From Albula goreensis (taxonomy: Eukaryota; Chordata; Actinopteri; Albuliformes; Albulidae): a stretch of DNA of 64,000 nt. The DNA is taken from the NCBI GenBank assembly GCA_022829145.1, contig CM040747.1:30902936-30966935 (forward strand), written 5' to 3'. Below are positions 38,001 to 49,719 of the stretch, piece after piece; the stretch's first letter is position 1; each line of letters opens with the position of its first letter. The position numbers and the translations under genes were made by a program. The notes beneath the pieces are model-generated. The model was not told where the DNA came from. It was given only the letters and a program-made list of their open reading frames with translations, and made no database searches.

Positions 38001-38277
38001 CGAGCGGAAATCTTGTTAGCCTACAGAAGCGACAGAGAAGCTCTTGCAATGTCAACTTGAACGACACCTCTGGTGGCAGAGAGAGAGAGAGAGAGTGAGT
38101 GAAAGGGGGAGCAGGTGAAAGAGAAATGCGGCGAGAGAGTGAGCCTGGGCGAACTGATCCAGCAGACACTCTGTGGAGACAGATAAGGCTTCCCTCTCTC
38201 CATCACTCCCTCTCTCCACCACTCCCTCTCTCCATCTCTCCATCTCTTCCATTCACTTCAGGTCTTTCTGCAGCAAC

Positions 38278-38364
38278 ATGAGTCTGCCGGGCCAGGCCGG
38301 CACAGTCACCCAGGTTTTGAACTCCGACAACAAGACTGTGGTTTTTAACATGGCACGTTCATAA
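38278..38364 (+). CDS. small exon-like ORF of unknown function
   Basis: A 28-codon ORF begins MSLPGQAGTVTQVLN and ends KTVVFNMARS before a stop. It is preceded by a good polypyrimidine-AG acceptor (tctttctgcag, four bases before the ATG), and AAAG|GTACTG directly after the stop could serve as a donor. The peptide looks more protein-like than neighbouring frames, but I do not recognise it. It lies on the strand opposite ESRRG, downstream of a CCAAT/octamer cluster and upstream of AATAAA at about 38594. It could be a terminal exon of a nested gene, a conserved micropeptide or chance. Confidence 0.2.
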   Translation: MSLPGQAGTVTQVLNSDNKTVVFNMARS

Positions 38365-38859
38365 AGGTACTGTTACCCGGTCAAGACAAGACGGATCAAC
38401 AGAGAAAAGTAACAGAAGCTAAATTATATTTTTCAAATAATAATCTGTCTCACTTCTGATTCATCCCAGCAAACATGGAGCATCTACAGAAAACTACAGA
38501 TTTTGATTAGATTTCCATTTAGCAGAGTGATTCTGTTATGATTGTTATGACTATACCTTTCCTCCAGACAGTCTCAGATCCTTTTTGGGTTTCAATAAAG
38601 TTTTAATTTAAGGTCACAGAAAAGGAAATCAAGACAATGCAACACAGTTATGTATAAAGACTGCTGCACCATTCCATTCTGTCAACATATGTTTTGTTGC
38701 TAAGTAACGGGAATTCTGGGTAATCATTATACTCTCCTGGTAACCATTAAATAGCCATTAAAATGGTGACTCTTAAGAGTGAAAAAGATAATATTTCATT
38801 TTAATAATGAAATACTTGTTTTAAAAAGATATGTAGCGTAAGTAAATATCTCTTACATT

Positions 38860-38990
38860 GTTGACATCTGTGTTATTGTTGATTGTACTGTTGATTGTTG
38901 TTGTGATTAACAGTTTATGTAAGATTGTTTTGGCAGTGTTTTCCTCATGTGTGGTCATGCCAATAAAGCTCATTTGAATTTGAATGAGAG
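38860..38990 (+). mobile_element. LINE-like 3' terminus
   Basis: The sequence ends gtcatgccaataaagctcat followed by ttgaatttgaatgagag. A 'ccaataaagc..atttgaattga' end with an embedded AATAAA signal is typical of teleost non-LTR retrotransposon 3' ends, by recollection. Only the last 100-130 bp appear to be present, as expected for a 5'-truncated insertion. No reverse transcriptase coding was found upstream. Confidence 0.4.
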
Positions 38991-39009
38991 AGGGAGAGGG
39001 AGAGGGAGA

Positions 39010-39012
39010 GGG

Positions 39013-39040
<28 letters not shown>
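39010..39040 (+). repeat. (GA)n microsatellite
   Basis: A GA run of about 30 bp, preceded by a GAGGGA-rich segment from about 38988. Confidence 0.95.
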
Positions 39041-39043
<3 letters not shown>

Positions 39044-39188
39044 GCAGCGGGAAGGCCTGCCTGCCAGGCGTCTGTGTTTCTCACCGTGTGAGCCGCAGTG
39101 TCCGGCGCACCTTCACTGCTGACAGCTCCGTGATTTATGCTCCTCATCAGAGCGTGTAGGGAGAGGGAGATCTGTGTGTGCGTATGAG

Positions 39189-39212
39189 TGTGTGTGTGTG
39201 TGTGTGTGTGTG
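39189..39212 (+). repeat. (GT)n microsatellite
   Basis: A GT run of about 24 bp within a larger GT/GA-rich stretch. The Thr/His-rich minus-strand frame over it is an artefact. Confidence 0.9.
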
Positions 39213-39640
39213 CACGTGTGCCAGTGTGTGCGCCTGCCACGCTGACGCATGCTATTTACAAGTCCTAACATCTGCATCTGAGAAACGCATGCCCTTTTGC
39301 ACTGTTTCATAAATGTGCACACACATAAATAATTCAAGCATATATATAGAAGACAGAGAGAGGGAGTGACACAGACGGAGAGAGGAACCCTTTGCGTGCT
39401 GCATCGGCCCGGTTAGACGGGGGGAGTCTCACCGCTGTGTTTCCCCAGAGATCCACTCCACATCCATGAGGCGGGACTGTCAGAGAGTCTAAACTCCTGC
39501 TTCATTAGACATGCCGCTCCCGCACGGGCCCACAATTGGGACGCTGTGATTGGCTACTCCAGAAGTTTTGGAGGTCTAGACCTTACAGAGATGCAATTTC
39601 ATGAAGCTAAATCTTTGTCAAAACAATTGAGAGTGACACA

Positions 39641-39684
39641 ATATAATATAATATAATATAATATAATATAATATAATATAATAT
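39641..39684 (+). repeat. pentanucleotide (ATATA/AATAT)9 microsatellite
   Basis: About nine perfect copies of a 5-bp AT unit (atata repeated), 44 bp in all. It is likely to be highly variable in length. Confidence 0.95.
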
Positions 39685-40754
39685 CAAATATAACTTTCAA
39701 ATATAATCATCATTGTCAAACTCATAACGGAAAGTCTGACCTGTGGGCTGAGGTCACAAACGCCTCTCACCTGTCTGTCACCTGCATATTCACCTGCGTT
39801 GTGTGCTAGCCGGACCCAGCACAACTGAAGAACACAGCAAGAGCACAGCGCTGCGCAAAAGCCCTGTCTAGTTTTGCAGCCGTGTCTGTTATAGGATATG
39901 CACACCCTTATGCCCAAAATGTCACTGAAGTCACTTGTATTTAGGTTTGCAGATTCCTTCCTGGTATCTGCTGTCAAATACGCTTGCTGTGTGTGTGCTT
40001 ATGTCATACCGAAGTCCTATGACTCTGGTCGAGATGTTTAGGGTCCAAAAACAGGTATTTCCTGATTAATCAGAGAATGCCTGCAACGGTGGCTTCCTTG
40101 CTAACAGTGTAGCATCGGCTGCTCCCGTCTACCTGCTCTGTGCTAATAGACGCGTCTCACGCGGAGACTGGCTGAGACAAGCCTCCCCAGGGGAGAGTGT
40201 CAGACGAGCTCTTATTCCCGCGCTCCGTCTGTGCTGGAGAGGCCCCGTTCTGGGGAGAGGCCCCGCTCCGGGGCGCCCCGAGCCGCGCTCCGTCGCTGAG
40301 TGCAATTTTACAGTCGGGTGGCTGGAGGTAAGAGGACGTGAAGCGTCCTGCCCTGGAGGGGGGAGGGGGGGTGTCCTGACGCTGGGTGGCTGCAGGGATA
40401 GGAAGACCAGTACTTCGCGTGCACACACACACTCAACACTGGCTGCTGTTTCATTCCAGAGAAAATATCTTTTTTTAAGGGACCCGGAAGGGCTGACATT
40501 GCTGAAAAAGTGGAGAGATTCAAATAACGCAACGGCACGCTGTTTTTCAAAAGGGTGTTGTACTGTGTGCGGCTTGGTATGAAACATACTGTGCTCATGA
40601 TTTAGATTAATTATGATTAAGTTAATTAATAAAAATCAGAGTCATTATTATGACTTTAAATATACATTGCACATGTGACCTCATGTGAAAATACGTTTGC
40701 GTACGGATGTGTTAACATGTGGATATATGAGAACGCATGGTTGTGTGCATGTGG

Positions 40755-40782
40755 ATTATTATTATTATTATTATTATTATTT
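40755..40782 (+). repeat. (ATT)9 microsatellite
   Basis: A pure ATT trinucleotide run of about 28 bp. Confidence 0.95.
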
Positions 40783-41559
40783 CTCGTGAACTGGTTCAGT
40801 ATTACCACACATGTTGCCTTTTCTTAACAACACGTAGCACTGATTGATAACCGACGCTTTTGAAGCACAAACCACGCGATAAATACAATAAAGTGTTTAA
40901 CAATACCTAAGAATGTCACCGCTCTGTACTGTAACACCCCCACCACCGTCATGACAAACCCACCTATAAATAACCCACATTAGGGGCTGTGAGGGGGGCG
41001 AAACTGCATTTGAGTGTGAACATATCTATTTTTTTGAGAGATTGTGGGTGTTAAAAGAAATATAGGAAAATGGATGAATCAATTTGCCAAATGACCCTTA
41101 TTCACATGCAGGGCCGGACCTCTGTATTAAATTCCAGCGCTTTGCAACAAACGGCAGTGCCATTTTGATGTATGTGTGTATGGGTGGTTAGGAGCCAGAA
41201 CAAAAGGCTGCTATTTGTCTGCGAGCTCGGGGGAAAAGACCCCACAGCAAACTCGGCACGGCGTGCTTCAGACCAAACCAACTCCTTCCTTATCATTTAC
41301 ACGCGTGTCAGGCCGAGGGGCTACACAGGCAGATCTCACATATTACAATCAGCCGACACAACGGAAGGAGTCGACACATGTTTTCCTCAGCCTGCGATGA
41401 AACTGCTTGGCACATATGTGTGGCCTGTTGAAGCTGCATTTACGTGTCCACATTTTTTTGCCAAAAGCCACAAGATAATGTTGTAGACTACAACACAGCT
41501 GACTGACATTAATTAATAAACGGGGATCCAACAATCACACATATGCACAGTGACATACA

Positions 41560-41680
41560 GACACGTCCACATACACAAGCACACACATACAGTACACACA
41601 AAGACAAACACACATACACCCACACACAAATACTGACACACACACACACACCACACACACGTACGCAAACACACAGACCA
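41560..41680 (+). repeat. CA-rich low-complexity tract
   Basis: Interrupted ACACA/CATAC repeats for about 120 bp. The Cys/Val-rich minus-strand frame across it is not a gene. Confidence 0.85.
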
Positions 41681-42871
41681 GAGGCCTGACCTGCGGGGTG
41701 TTTTGTTTGCTGTTTGTACCCAGCTGTGTTGTTTTGGTTTAATCTGACCTGACCATTACGGTTTGCATCCAGCTGCTTGACTGGAGGACCGTGCTTTTCA
41801 TGGATATTGTACCTTCTGCACCTGAAGGTGATTGGAAAGCACACAGGCGAGAGGAGACAAGGGAGACGCAGAACGGGTCCTGATTCTGACCCCCCTCCCT
41901 CCCTCAGGCCCCCATTCTCAGTCTGTGACTTTTAACTGATACCTTGAAATGCCCCCAGCCTTCAGCATTATTTTGAGTCCTAAGATAACCTTGCATGGGG
42001 ATAGGGCACTAATGATAGCGTGCATGTGTGTACTATATAATAGTGTTGCTTTCTGGTACTGTTTTAGCAAATAATTTTCATTGATGCATGTAAACTAAAG
42101 GCCAACCCAAGTTCAAAGGTTTGTTCATGTACAGAAATCATGGGGCGACCCTTGCCAGGACATGAATGGTTACGCCTCACCCTGTACTGGTCATCGTTAC
42201 AGTGCGAACATCCGACAACAGAGGAAGGACCTGCGCCCACCACAGCGATACGATGCCCTGACGTAGCTGTGAATGTCAGGCAGAGCACAGGTAACCCAAG
42301 CATCCAACGCACTCAGAGCTACAGCCAGTTTAGGCTGCGGTTTTAACCCAAACCTAGCCTAGTAACCTTTGAACCTAGTTCAAAGAAACAGACTTGGCCA
42401 CCTTGGATGTAACCAACATTTTTTTCTAATTAATCACAAAAACTACAAAAAAACTTAAGGTGGGTGTTAAGGAAATGAACTACACAGAGAGGAGAAATAC
42501 ATACGCGTTTGTAACATAGGTTTAAGCTATCACATCCCTGTCCTGCCACTACTGTAGGTTTTTAGCTGTATAAATCCACAGATAAGGTTCTGTCATGAAA
42601 CCTTGGCTTAGCTCCATGACATTAGTGACTCCAGAAGATAACTAAGAGCTGACCACAGCTGTTTTCTGTTATTCAAATGCGCTTATTTTAGTGCTTTCTC
42701 CCATCTAGGTGGCGGGGTCTCGTTCCCGTGTCATTGATAGTTCATGCGAGTAAATAAATGTTTTTCCATTTTTCGTAGCCGTATGCTGGCTCAGCCGCTG
42801 CATCTTTTGACGCGGTCTCCTCCCAAAACATGAACAGAGAGCGTATTCGTCCTGTCGTCAAACAAAAGCCC

Positions 42872-42969
42872 TGCACAGCAAATTTAACACTGTGGGTGTC
42901 AATGCAACCCAATGCAACTTGGGTGTACATGTGGGACTCACAAATGAAAATGTCAAAATAACACTTTTA
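42872..42969 (-). repeat. dispersed repeat R1, inverted copy
   Basis: In reverse complement this reads ttattttgacattttcattt, then gagtcccacatgtacaccca and cacagtgttaaatttgctgt. It aligns over about 90 bp with 51465-51555 (ttattttgacagtttttttt ... gagtgttaaat-type end, cccgcagtgttaaatttact). It is an interspersed element of unknown class. Confidence 0.6.
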
Positions 42970-42978
42970 ATCGCGTTA

Positions 42979-43386
<408 letters not shown>

Positions 43387-43594
43387 CTAAACTTACCCTA
43401 CATATGAAGGGACAGTGTGGCTTTTGTACCTGCCCAACACTAAACTGGATAACTTTATTTTTTATTTTTATTTTAGGGGGCTTTAAGATGACTGCAGTCC
43501 TTGGCCAGTCACCTTTTTCCAGTCACTCCAAATGCTGGTGAGCAATATTGATGATAATTTTGTTAATGTAGGGCTATAAAGGCATTCCAATGTG

Positions 43595-43900
43595 TACACT
43601 CTCATAAAAAAAGTTCCGAAAGGGTTCTTCACTTGTCCTCTTCTTTGTTATGAATTTCACTCACAGGTTTCTGTAGAACCTTATTCTGAGGGTTATACAA
43701 AGAACCCCTATAATATATCTATATCTAAGAAGAACCTTTAAGGGTTCCCCCAGGAGGACAAATGAAAAACCTTCAAATGTGCTAGAAAGATTGTATGCTA
43801 TGGATGCATTTTCATGGTGATCACTATAAGCATAAGTTACTGGCCAGGTAGTTTGATATTATTACTAAAAACAGCATCAGAAGTGCTTTTTTTTAGTGTG
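43595..43900. mobile_element. candidate MITE with 'aagggttcttc' modules
   Basis: The left end, acactctcataaaaaaagtt, and the reverse complement of the right end, cacactaaaaaaaagcac, form an imperfect terminal inverted repeat. Inside are aaagggttcttcac, ctgtagaacctt, gaagaacctttaagggttcc and similar opposed motifs. This texture is frequent in small teleost DNA transposons. It has no coding capacity. Borders are approximate. Confidence 0.5.
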
Positions 43901-44654
43901 CATCTGCCTCTCCTTCCTATAACAGATATCAACATACAGTAAGTGATACATTAAAAGCTAAGAACAATGACAACATGTAAATGAACAAACGTTATGAGAG
44001 ATGTCCTTCTTCATGCGACCATCACAGCACCGATAAAAAAGAACAGATTTCAACAAATCAAGGTCTTGTTTGAAGAGCACAATTATTTGAGTTGGTTGAG
44101 CTCTGTCCGCAGACAAAGGGGGGGCTAACCAGTGTTCGTGTCAGTGTTTCAGGTAAATTTCCACCAACATCAGGAAGTATTGCTGTCGCATAACACGGAG
44201 CAGCTTGTCAGGTCATGTGTCTGAGGATTGGGGTATTCGAGTCCAGGTTGTCTAGACTGTGAATGATGAACCTCAATGGGCTCAATGACCTGACCAAACA
44301 TTAATGCTGGTGCTGTTTTTTATGCCATTATCATGACACCGGTTGTGTCAATACTTCATGGCTCATTGGTTAGTAAGGTTCTGTCTAATAAAACAGTTTA
44401 AATAATCGTATGAGTGCCGAGTAACACCAAAAAACCAACACACCCTCTGGTTATTCAGGACTGAGATTTGATTACCGTCCATCTGGACTGTACGCAGAAA
44501 CAGCGAGCCGAAATGGGCCGCGTGCCCTGGTGCCATCATTAGAACATTCTTATGGTCTTACCAAAGGCCCGGCATTGTCTGCCAGGCCCCAGGCCCCAGG
44601 CCACAGGGATCTGGTGAGTCACATGCTCTCCTAGGCCCCGGAGCTGCCAGGTCA

Positions 44655-44760
44655 GGTAACAGCACGTAAGCTCGGGTCCTAAAGGTGACTTAACCTCGCT
44701 GAGATCTTCTGCCGGCACTGGCGACCGGGTCAAAGCGATCGCATTAAACAGCTACAGCCT
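44655..44760 (+). repeat. duplicated intronic segment, copy 1
   Basis: It begins cctaaaggtgacttaacc and ends aagcgatcgcattaaacag plus ctacagcct. A related segment occurs at 45962-46031 in the same orientation with a gap of about 18 bp. It could be a diverged interspersed repeat or a duplicated regulatory element. Confidence 0.4.
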
Positions 44761-45961
44761 ACATGACACGGCGCAGCACCCCAGCTTAAACCGCCATTAG
44801 CAGCGCGGACACAATCAAAGCAGGCGAATGAATTCAGACCCGGGCTTACTGTAGGTTCAGTGACAAAGGAGACCGAGCCCCCCCCGACCCCCCCAAGCAG
44901 ATCAACAATATTGAGCCTGTCGTAAATACATAGCAGGGTCAGGGAAGAGGCAGATTAGCATTCCTCCAAAGCTGTATAGATATACACTATAGACTTACAC
45001 ACGCCTTTCATATTTCCAGGAACACAAAGGGGAGGTATATGTCAGACACCAGAGGTGATTAAATAGTAAAGAGGCCTCCCTCGCTCAAACCAGCCCACCT
45101 GACCCATGGCCGTGTCTCATATGAGCTCGGACAATGTCATTTTCATCAGCACCCTGGTATTTATGACAGGTGTTCAATATGATTAAGGATATTGCAAGTG
45201 TGTAGACATTCTGGAAAGAAAAATATATATTTCACATCAATTTTACATGCAATATTTGAAAACCATAGATCTTTACTTATTTGTTGATATGCAGTGAAAT
45301 GTTGGACAACCTGATCTAAACTTGATACTATATCTCATTCCAATACATTTTACTTCTTTAATTTTCTTGCCATTTCGAGCAGTTACAGATGCTATTTTTA
45401 CCATAATTTTTCATGAATTCTTAGTGTGTTTTCAGACCCTAAATGCCTATGGCGCAACTTGTATTTGGCTTAATTTGTAAATACTGCTGTTGGTTATTAA
45501 ACTTGAAAAATTAGGATGAATGGCAAGCATCTCAGTCTAGTTCTGAAACACTGGGAAAGTGAAGCTGCCAATTCCCTACCAACTACCCTAGCAATTTCTG
45601 ACAAAAAACTTTACAACAACAGCAACCAGCATTAAAGAATGGATTCAATGTTATTTTCAACAAATTAAAACTGGTCAACATAAAAAGGAGAACGGTGTAG
45701 CAGGCTCTTTCAAGTGCTTTCAAACCTGTGGGGGTTGTAATTCAGTATTTAGTATGTTGGAATTTTATATAATTAATATCTATTGGTTCCCTTTCTCGAA
45801 AAGCTTTGTCTATCAACAGATAATTATATAGAATAATCCCCAAAGAATCTTGAATCTGCAGAGAGCAAGTGTGTGCGTCATCGAGTCTGTTACCGATATC
45901 CAAGTGTAACCTTACAGAGAGGCTCGAGGTCCTACATTTGCTCATGTCAACTTCATTTAGG

Positions 45962-46031
45962 CCTAAAGGTGACCTAACACTGCAGTGATCTCCGCATGGC
46001 AAGGCGATCCTATTAACCCAGTACAGCCTGA
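45962..46031 (+). repeat. duplicated intronic segment, copy 2
   Basis: cctaaaggtgacctaacact, then aaggcgatcctattaaccca and gtacagcct mirror copy 1 near 44.7 kb in order and orientation, with an internal deletion. Confidence 0.4.
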
Positions 46032-46513
46032 ACGCACTAAGCCGTGGGCATACTGTTCAGACAGGCATGCCAGAATGTCGGATGAAAGAAAAAAGGAATT
46101 GAAAATTGAATCGGAAACAAATCTATCAATCGCGTATTACGAGTCCTCGGTGAGCGATGACCGGTGTTCAAAAAGACGTTATTAATTCACAAAAGCTGTT
46201 TGTGTCTGTGTTGGATATTTTTATCTAGGGCTTGTTCCGTCATTATGACACACGTATGTGTGAGTATGTATGTGTGTGTGTTCAGAATTCCAGGAAATAC
46301 ATATTGTTATTAGAACAAAAGCTGTGAAGGGATTAAGGTGCGCTGATGTCCTGATTTGGGACAGAAAACGACGCTCGCCCCCCGTGTTGAAGCTTACCGG
46401 CCGGACGGGCATTAGTATTTCCATGTAAATGCGTTTTTCGTTTCACGCGTCTCTGGAGGACAGGACAGGCTAGGAGGGGAGTCAGGAGCTAGGCTGGGAG
46501 GGGAAGGGGAGGG

Positions 46514-46536
46514 GTGTGTGTGTGTGTGTGTGTGTG
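46514..46536 (+). repeat. (GT)n microsatellite
   Basis: A GT run of about 23 bp in a G-rich region. Confidence 0.95.
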
Positions 46537-46679
46537 GGGAGGGGGCGGGGGGTGGTGGTGACAGAGGACAAGAAAGGTAAGGGGAGGAAGGGAAGACGGG
46601 TTGCACTTCACATGCATAAATTGTCTTTGCGGTGCCGGCGTTTCTCCTTGAGCTCGCGGGAGAGCGTAGCGCGAGCTGG

Positions 46680-47060
46680 TCGGGCTCATACTATTAGCAG
46701 CACGGCCCCAGTGTGGGACCCCCTGATGAAGCCATGAAACATTTCACACTTAATCAGACCCCGTAAACACTAATTTATACTGACTTCTCTTCTGCTGGAC
46801 TGACATTTTACCCTCATTAAAAACACAGATTAGGGCGAAGGAAAGCAGGGCGAGACTAAACGCTCAGGACTAAACGCTAATTCAACAGGAAACAATATTT
46901 AAAGTGAGCATGCCCACTAAAGCTGTGGGGGTCAGATGTTCATTAGCGGAATTAATCTCCACTAGGCATCAGGGTCTGCATGTTAGGGGCCGCCCGGTGC
47001 GTTTGTGTGGCATAGGCACGTTTGAGAAATAACAGGTAATTAGCATCTGTGGGAGGGGCT
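46680..47060. promoter_or_regulatory. candidate conserved non-coding element
   Basis: A long non-repetitive block with cttaatcagaccccgtaaac, cactaatttatactgac, ttagcggaattaatctcc and cgctaattcaacagg. It has dense homeodomain- and Pbx-like cores and is AT-balanced. There is no reading frame of note. An enhancer role is inferred. Confidence 0.4.
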
Positions 47061-47404
47061 TTGCCAAATGTAGTCCAATGGAAACGTTCCATGGTACACT
47101 GCTATGAAAATCACCCTTTCAAAACAGGGGACACAAATGAATCGTCTTTCCCCAATTTTTAATAATTATCAGCAGAGGACTGATGTGATTTCCCTTGTCC
47201 TGGTTTCATGGTTTCTCTGTTAAAAGGAGGAGCGCCATATTTAGCCGTAGATGAAACACTTAACTGTGGCCTAATATACAGGTGAACCAGCTTTGGGGTA
47301 TACAGCTGATTAGCTAAATGAGCTGGGCTAATTGGTGGAAACAAAAGCCTCCACATGCTGGCTATCCAGGACCGGAATTGCCCTCACTCTCATCCTTACC
47401 CTCC

Positions 47405-47429
47405 CCTCTCTCTCTCTCTCTCTCTCTCC
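47405..47429 (+). repeat. (CT)n microsatellite
   Basis: A CT run of about 24 bp. It reads as (GA)n on the ESRRG sense strand. Confidence 0.9.
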
Positions 47430-47528
47430 TTCCCTACCTTCCTCCTCCAGCAGTCTCAGTTAGGAGGTGACAGATGTAGCTGGTCAGGTGGTGTTGGAGT
47501 GCAGCCACCAGACGGCCAGCTGCCAGCG

Positions 47529-47542
47529 CCACAAGGGGGCGC
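47529..47542 (+). promoter_or_regulatory. CTCF-like motif, plus orientation
   Basis: CCACAAGGGGGCGC matches the CTCF core CCASYAGRKGGCRS at all but one position (A at the Y position). It lies about 1.1 kb past the exon A donor, within the intron. Confidence 0.35.
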
Positions 47543-47888
47543 TATCCGCACCTCCACAACCTCCTCACCCTTTCTGCCCCCCCCCCCTTCTGAACACCAT
47601 GGAGTAAGATGTAAGAGGACTGGGGGTGTGGGGGGGTGTGGGGGTCACAGAACAGCTCCTCTACCTTGCTTCCGTGGCTCGCTCAGGCAGAAAGCTGACC
47701 AGCATCGAAACATCTGGGTGGAGTTTGTTTTTTTTTCCTTCTTAACTGGAGTCTCATTGGCTAATGAAGTGGCACATACCGATATGGCGAGCTCTAATTA
47801 TCACAGGTTGCCTTGGGTCCTGACCAATTCAAATGTTTTCCCACCTTGATCCCTGAGTAGCCCTCAGTTAAAAAGGGGGGGGGGGGAT

Positions 47889-47995
47889 GTAGCACCCCTG
47901 GGTGAACTAAGGCAGCTGTAAGCCTGTCTGTGCACCCGTGGACAGAATAAAAGGGGGCTGTAGGTTTGTAGCCCGTAGCCAGGGTAGACTGTAAG
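47889..47995 (+). repeat. local duplication, copy 1
   Basis: It contains agctgtaagcctgt at 47914 and a 23-base identical block beginning aagggggctgtaggtttg at 47951. Both blocks recur in the same order at 48451 and 48528. Confidence 0.7.
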
Positions 47996-48427
47996 GACGT
48001 TTTACGTCTACAGAATTCACAAAAAGCCATGAGCAGAGCCTCCGGAAGGACTGTAATGCTAAAAACACTGAACATCTGGACTCGGCGGCGACTGCGAACG
48101 GTTATGCTTCGGCCGATAAAAAGCGGGCAGCGTTGGTACCATCGTTCAGAGCGTCACATGATAAGGCTTTCATACATGGCTTACACCAGGTTACTTTCTT
48201 CTTCCTCTCGGGTTGGCAGCCGCACTGTCAACACTATAATTCCACAGCTAATTTGCCCGAATCTTTCAGTTTACCTCAATTTTACTGTTTACTGATCCGA
48301 TATTTCCAGTTGCCACCAGTGGTTGCAATTTTGACATCTTTGCATAGGTCTACACAAAATGAATGAGGAACATCAGACAAAAAAGGACTGTGAACCTGTA
48401 GTTTTTTTTTTTTTAAAGGTATGTATC

Positions 48428-48560
48428 GTGCCCCTGGGTAGACTATGAGGAGCTGTAAGCCTGTGGCCTATAACTAGGAGAGACCATTGTAGCCCTACTC
48501 AAACAGGCACCTATGAATGGGGACGATAAGGGGGCTGTAGGTTTGTAGCCTAAGGACAGA
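48428..48560 (+). repeat. local duplication, copy 2
   Basis: This direct repeat of 47889-47995 has cccctgggta, agctgtaagcctgt and the aagggggctgtaggtttg block. The spacing differs by about 40 bp between copies, indicating an indel after duplication. It ends about 65 bp from the exon A donor. Confidence 0.7.
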
Positions 48561-48623
48561 GCAGACCAATAGGACTGCAGGGTTAGTTACACAGGCAGTC
48601 ATGGGCCAACTATAAGGGGGTAC

Positions 48624-49026
48624 CTTGGATGGTCCTCTTGAAGAAGGCCTTGCAGGCCTCGCAGGAGGCCACGCCGTAGTGGTACCCAGACGCGATGTCC
48701 CCGCAGACCAGGCACAGCCTCTTGGGCATGGAGTTGAGCATGTACTCGCACTTGATCTGGGAGTCCTCGCCGATGGTGCTGGAGCAGTCCTCGTAGCGCT
48801 TGGAGACGGCGGCGTTGGGGCCCAGCCCCGGCGCTGGCCCGTACAGCGTGGGGGAGTCCAGCCCGTTCTGGTGCCCGTTCATGGTGGAGCTGTAGCTGCC
48901 GCTAGCGTCCGACGACCCGCCCGGGCTGTGCTGGTTGATGCTGTCGGCCAGGGAGGCGGGGCTGGAGGGCTCTGTCTTGATGTAGGAGGGGCAGTTGGAC
49001 TCAATGTGGCGGTCCTTGCTTGACAT
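48624..49026 (-). CDS. esrrg: ESRRG coding exon A: N-terminus (AF-1) and first zinc finger
   Basis: This exon carries the start of the short ERR-gamma isoform, [12 protein letters not shown], with ATG at 49026-49024. It encodes residues 1-134. The AF-1 region holds IKTEPSSP (K17 and S22, human K40 and S45), the phospho-dependent SUMO site that damps ERR activity, and [18 protein letters not shown]. The first zinc finger starts at [20 protein letters not shown] with C105, C108, C122 and C125. The P-box CEACKA is canonical for ERRs. The exon begins at 49039 after a tttcccAG acceptor, and the bases before the ATG read in frame as ILCR, matching human LLCR, so longer isoforms can enter from an upstream exon. 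The donor is G|GTACCC (GT at 48623-48622), phase 1. The GC-rich antisense frame over the exon is a shadow. Confidence 0.97.
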
Positions 49027-49284
49027 TCTGCAAAGGATCCTGGGAAAACAGAGGGGACATGATAATGGTGAGTAAAACAATGTGTCATTACATTACCTTA
49101 CCACAAATTTGTTAAGAGTGTCTTACCAAGCTTGGAAAGGCATGTCGCTATATATAAAAAACAATAATGTTTCACAGGCAAAGCACAAAACCAATCATAA
49201 AATTACTAATTAAAGGTATACTGCATATCCGTTTTGAGTTTTGATGTGTAACAAAACTGAATTATTGTCATTACCCGAAATGAA

Positions 49285-49330
49285 ATAATGCTAAAATAAC
49301 ATCCAGGAAACTGGACATATTCTAGAAACA
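49285..49330 (+). repeat. short dispersed repeat shared with 52290-52320
   Basis: caggaaactggacatattct here and tgggaaactggacacatttt near 52299 share about 18 of 20 bases in the same orientation. Longer related text around both (ttggaaccaaca / tggtttcaacaa, 'cattccca') suggests an old interspersed element, but the alignment is patchy. Confidence 0.3.
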
Positions 49331-49719
49331 ACATAATGCTGGGACACTGCATTAGGCCATAGTCTGTGTGCTTATACCTGGTTAGCAATTTTTGGTTTCA
49401 ACAACATTCCCATAAAGTTAGGATAAGCATTCCCAGCATGGGAATATAAAGGCTCTCTGGATGTCCCTTGACTTAGTGAGGGGGACTGAAATTTCCTTGA
49501 ACCAACATTGGGAGGAGCTACCATATAACACTGTTGAATTGAACCAATGACAGCATTAGCTTTGGGGTGAAATCCTTGACATTGAAACTTGTTGGGAACT
49601 GCAGGTTGGACAGTCTGCAGGAAATTTCTCATGACAAAAGAGGGATCTAACAGAAATCTGCCCCAATTCTCTGAGAACACTTCGCCGTAGCTGGCTACAC
49701 CTCCTACATCAGCATATCA

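Noticed and set aside
38608-38616. ERR response element TTAAGGTCA (also TGACCTTAA at 63383-63391) as autoregulatory sites
   Set aside because: Eight fixed bases on two strands predict about two hits in 64 kb by chance, which is what was seen.
48133-48366. Plus-strand frame containing LPESFSLPQF, similar to the human ERR-gamma N-terminal LPESFSLHY
   Set aside because: Wrong strand, downstream of exon A in gene order and without splice context; coincidence of a short string.
48625-49023. 132-codon plus-strand open frame rich in Gly/Ala/Val
   Set aside because: Exact antisense shadow of GC-rich ESRRG exon A.
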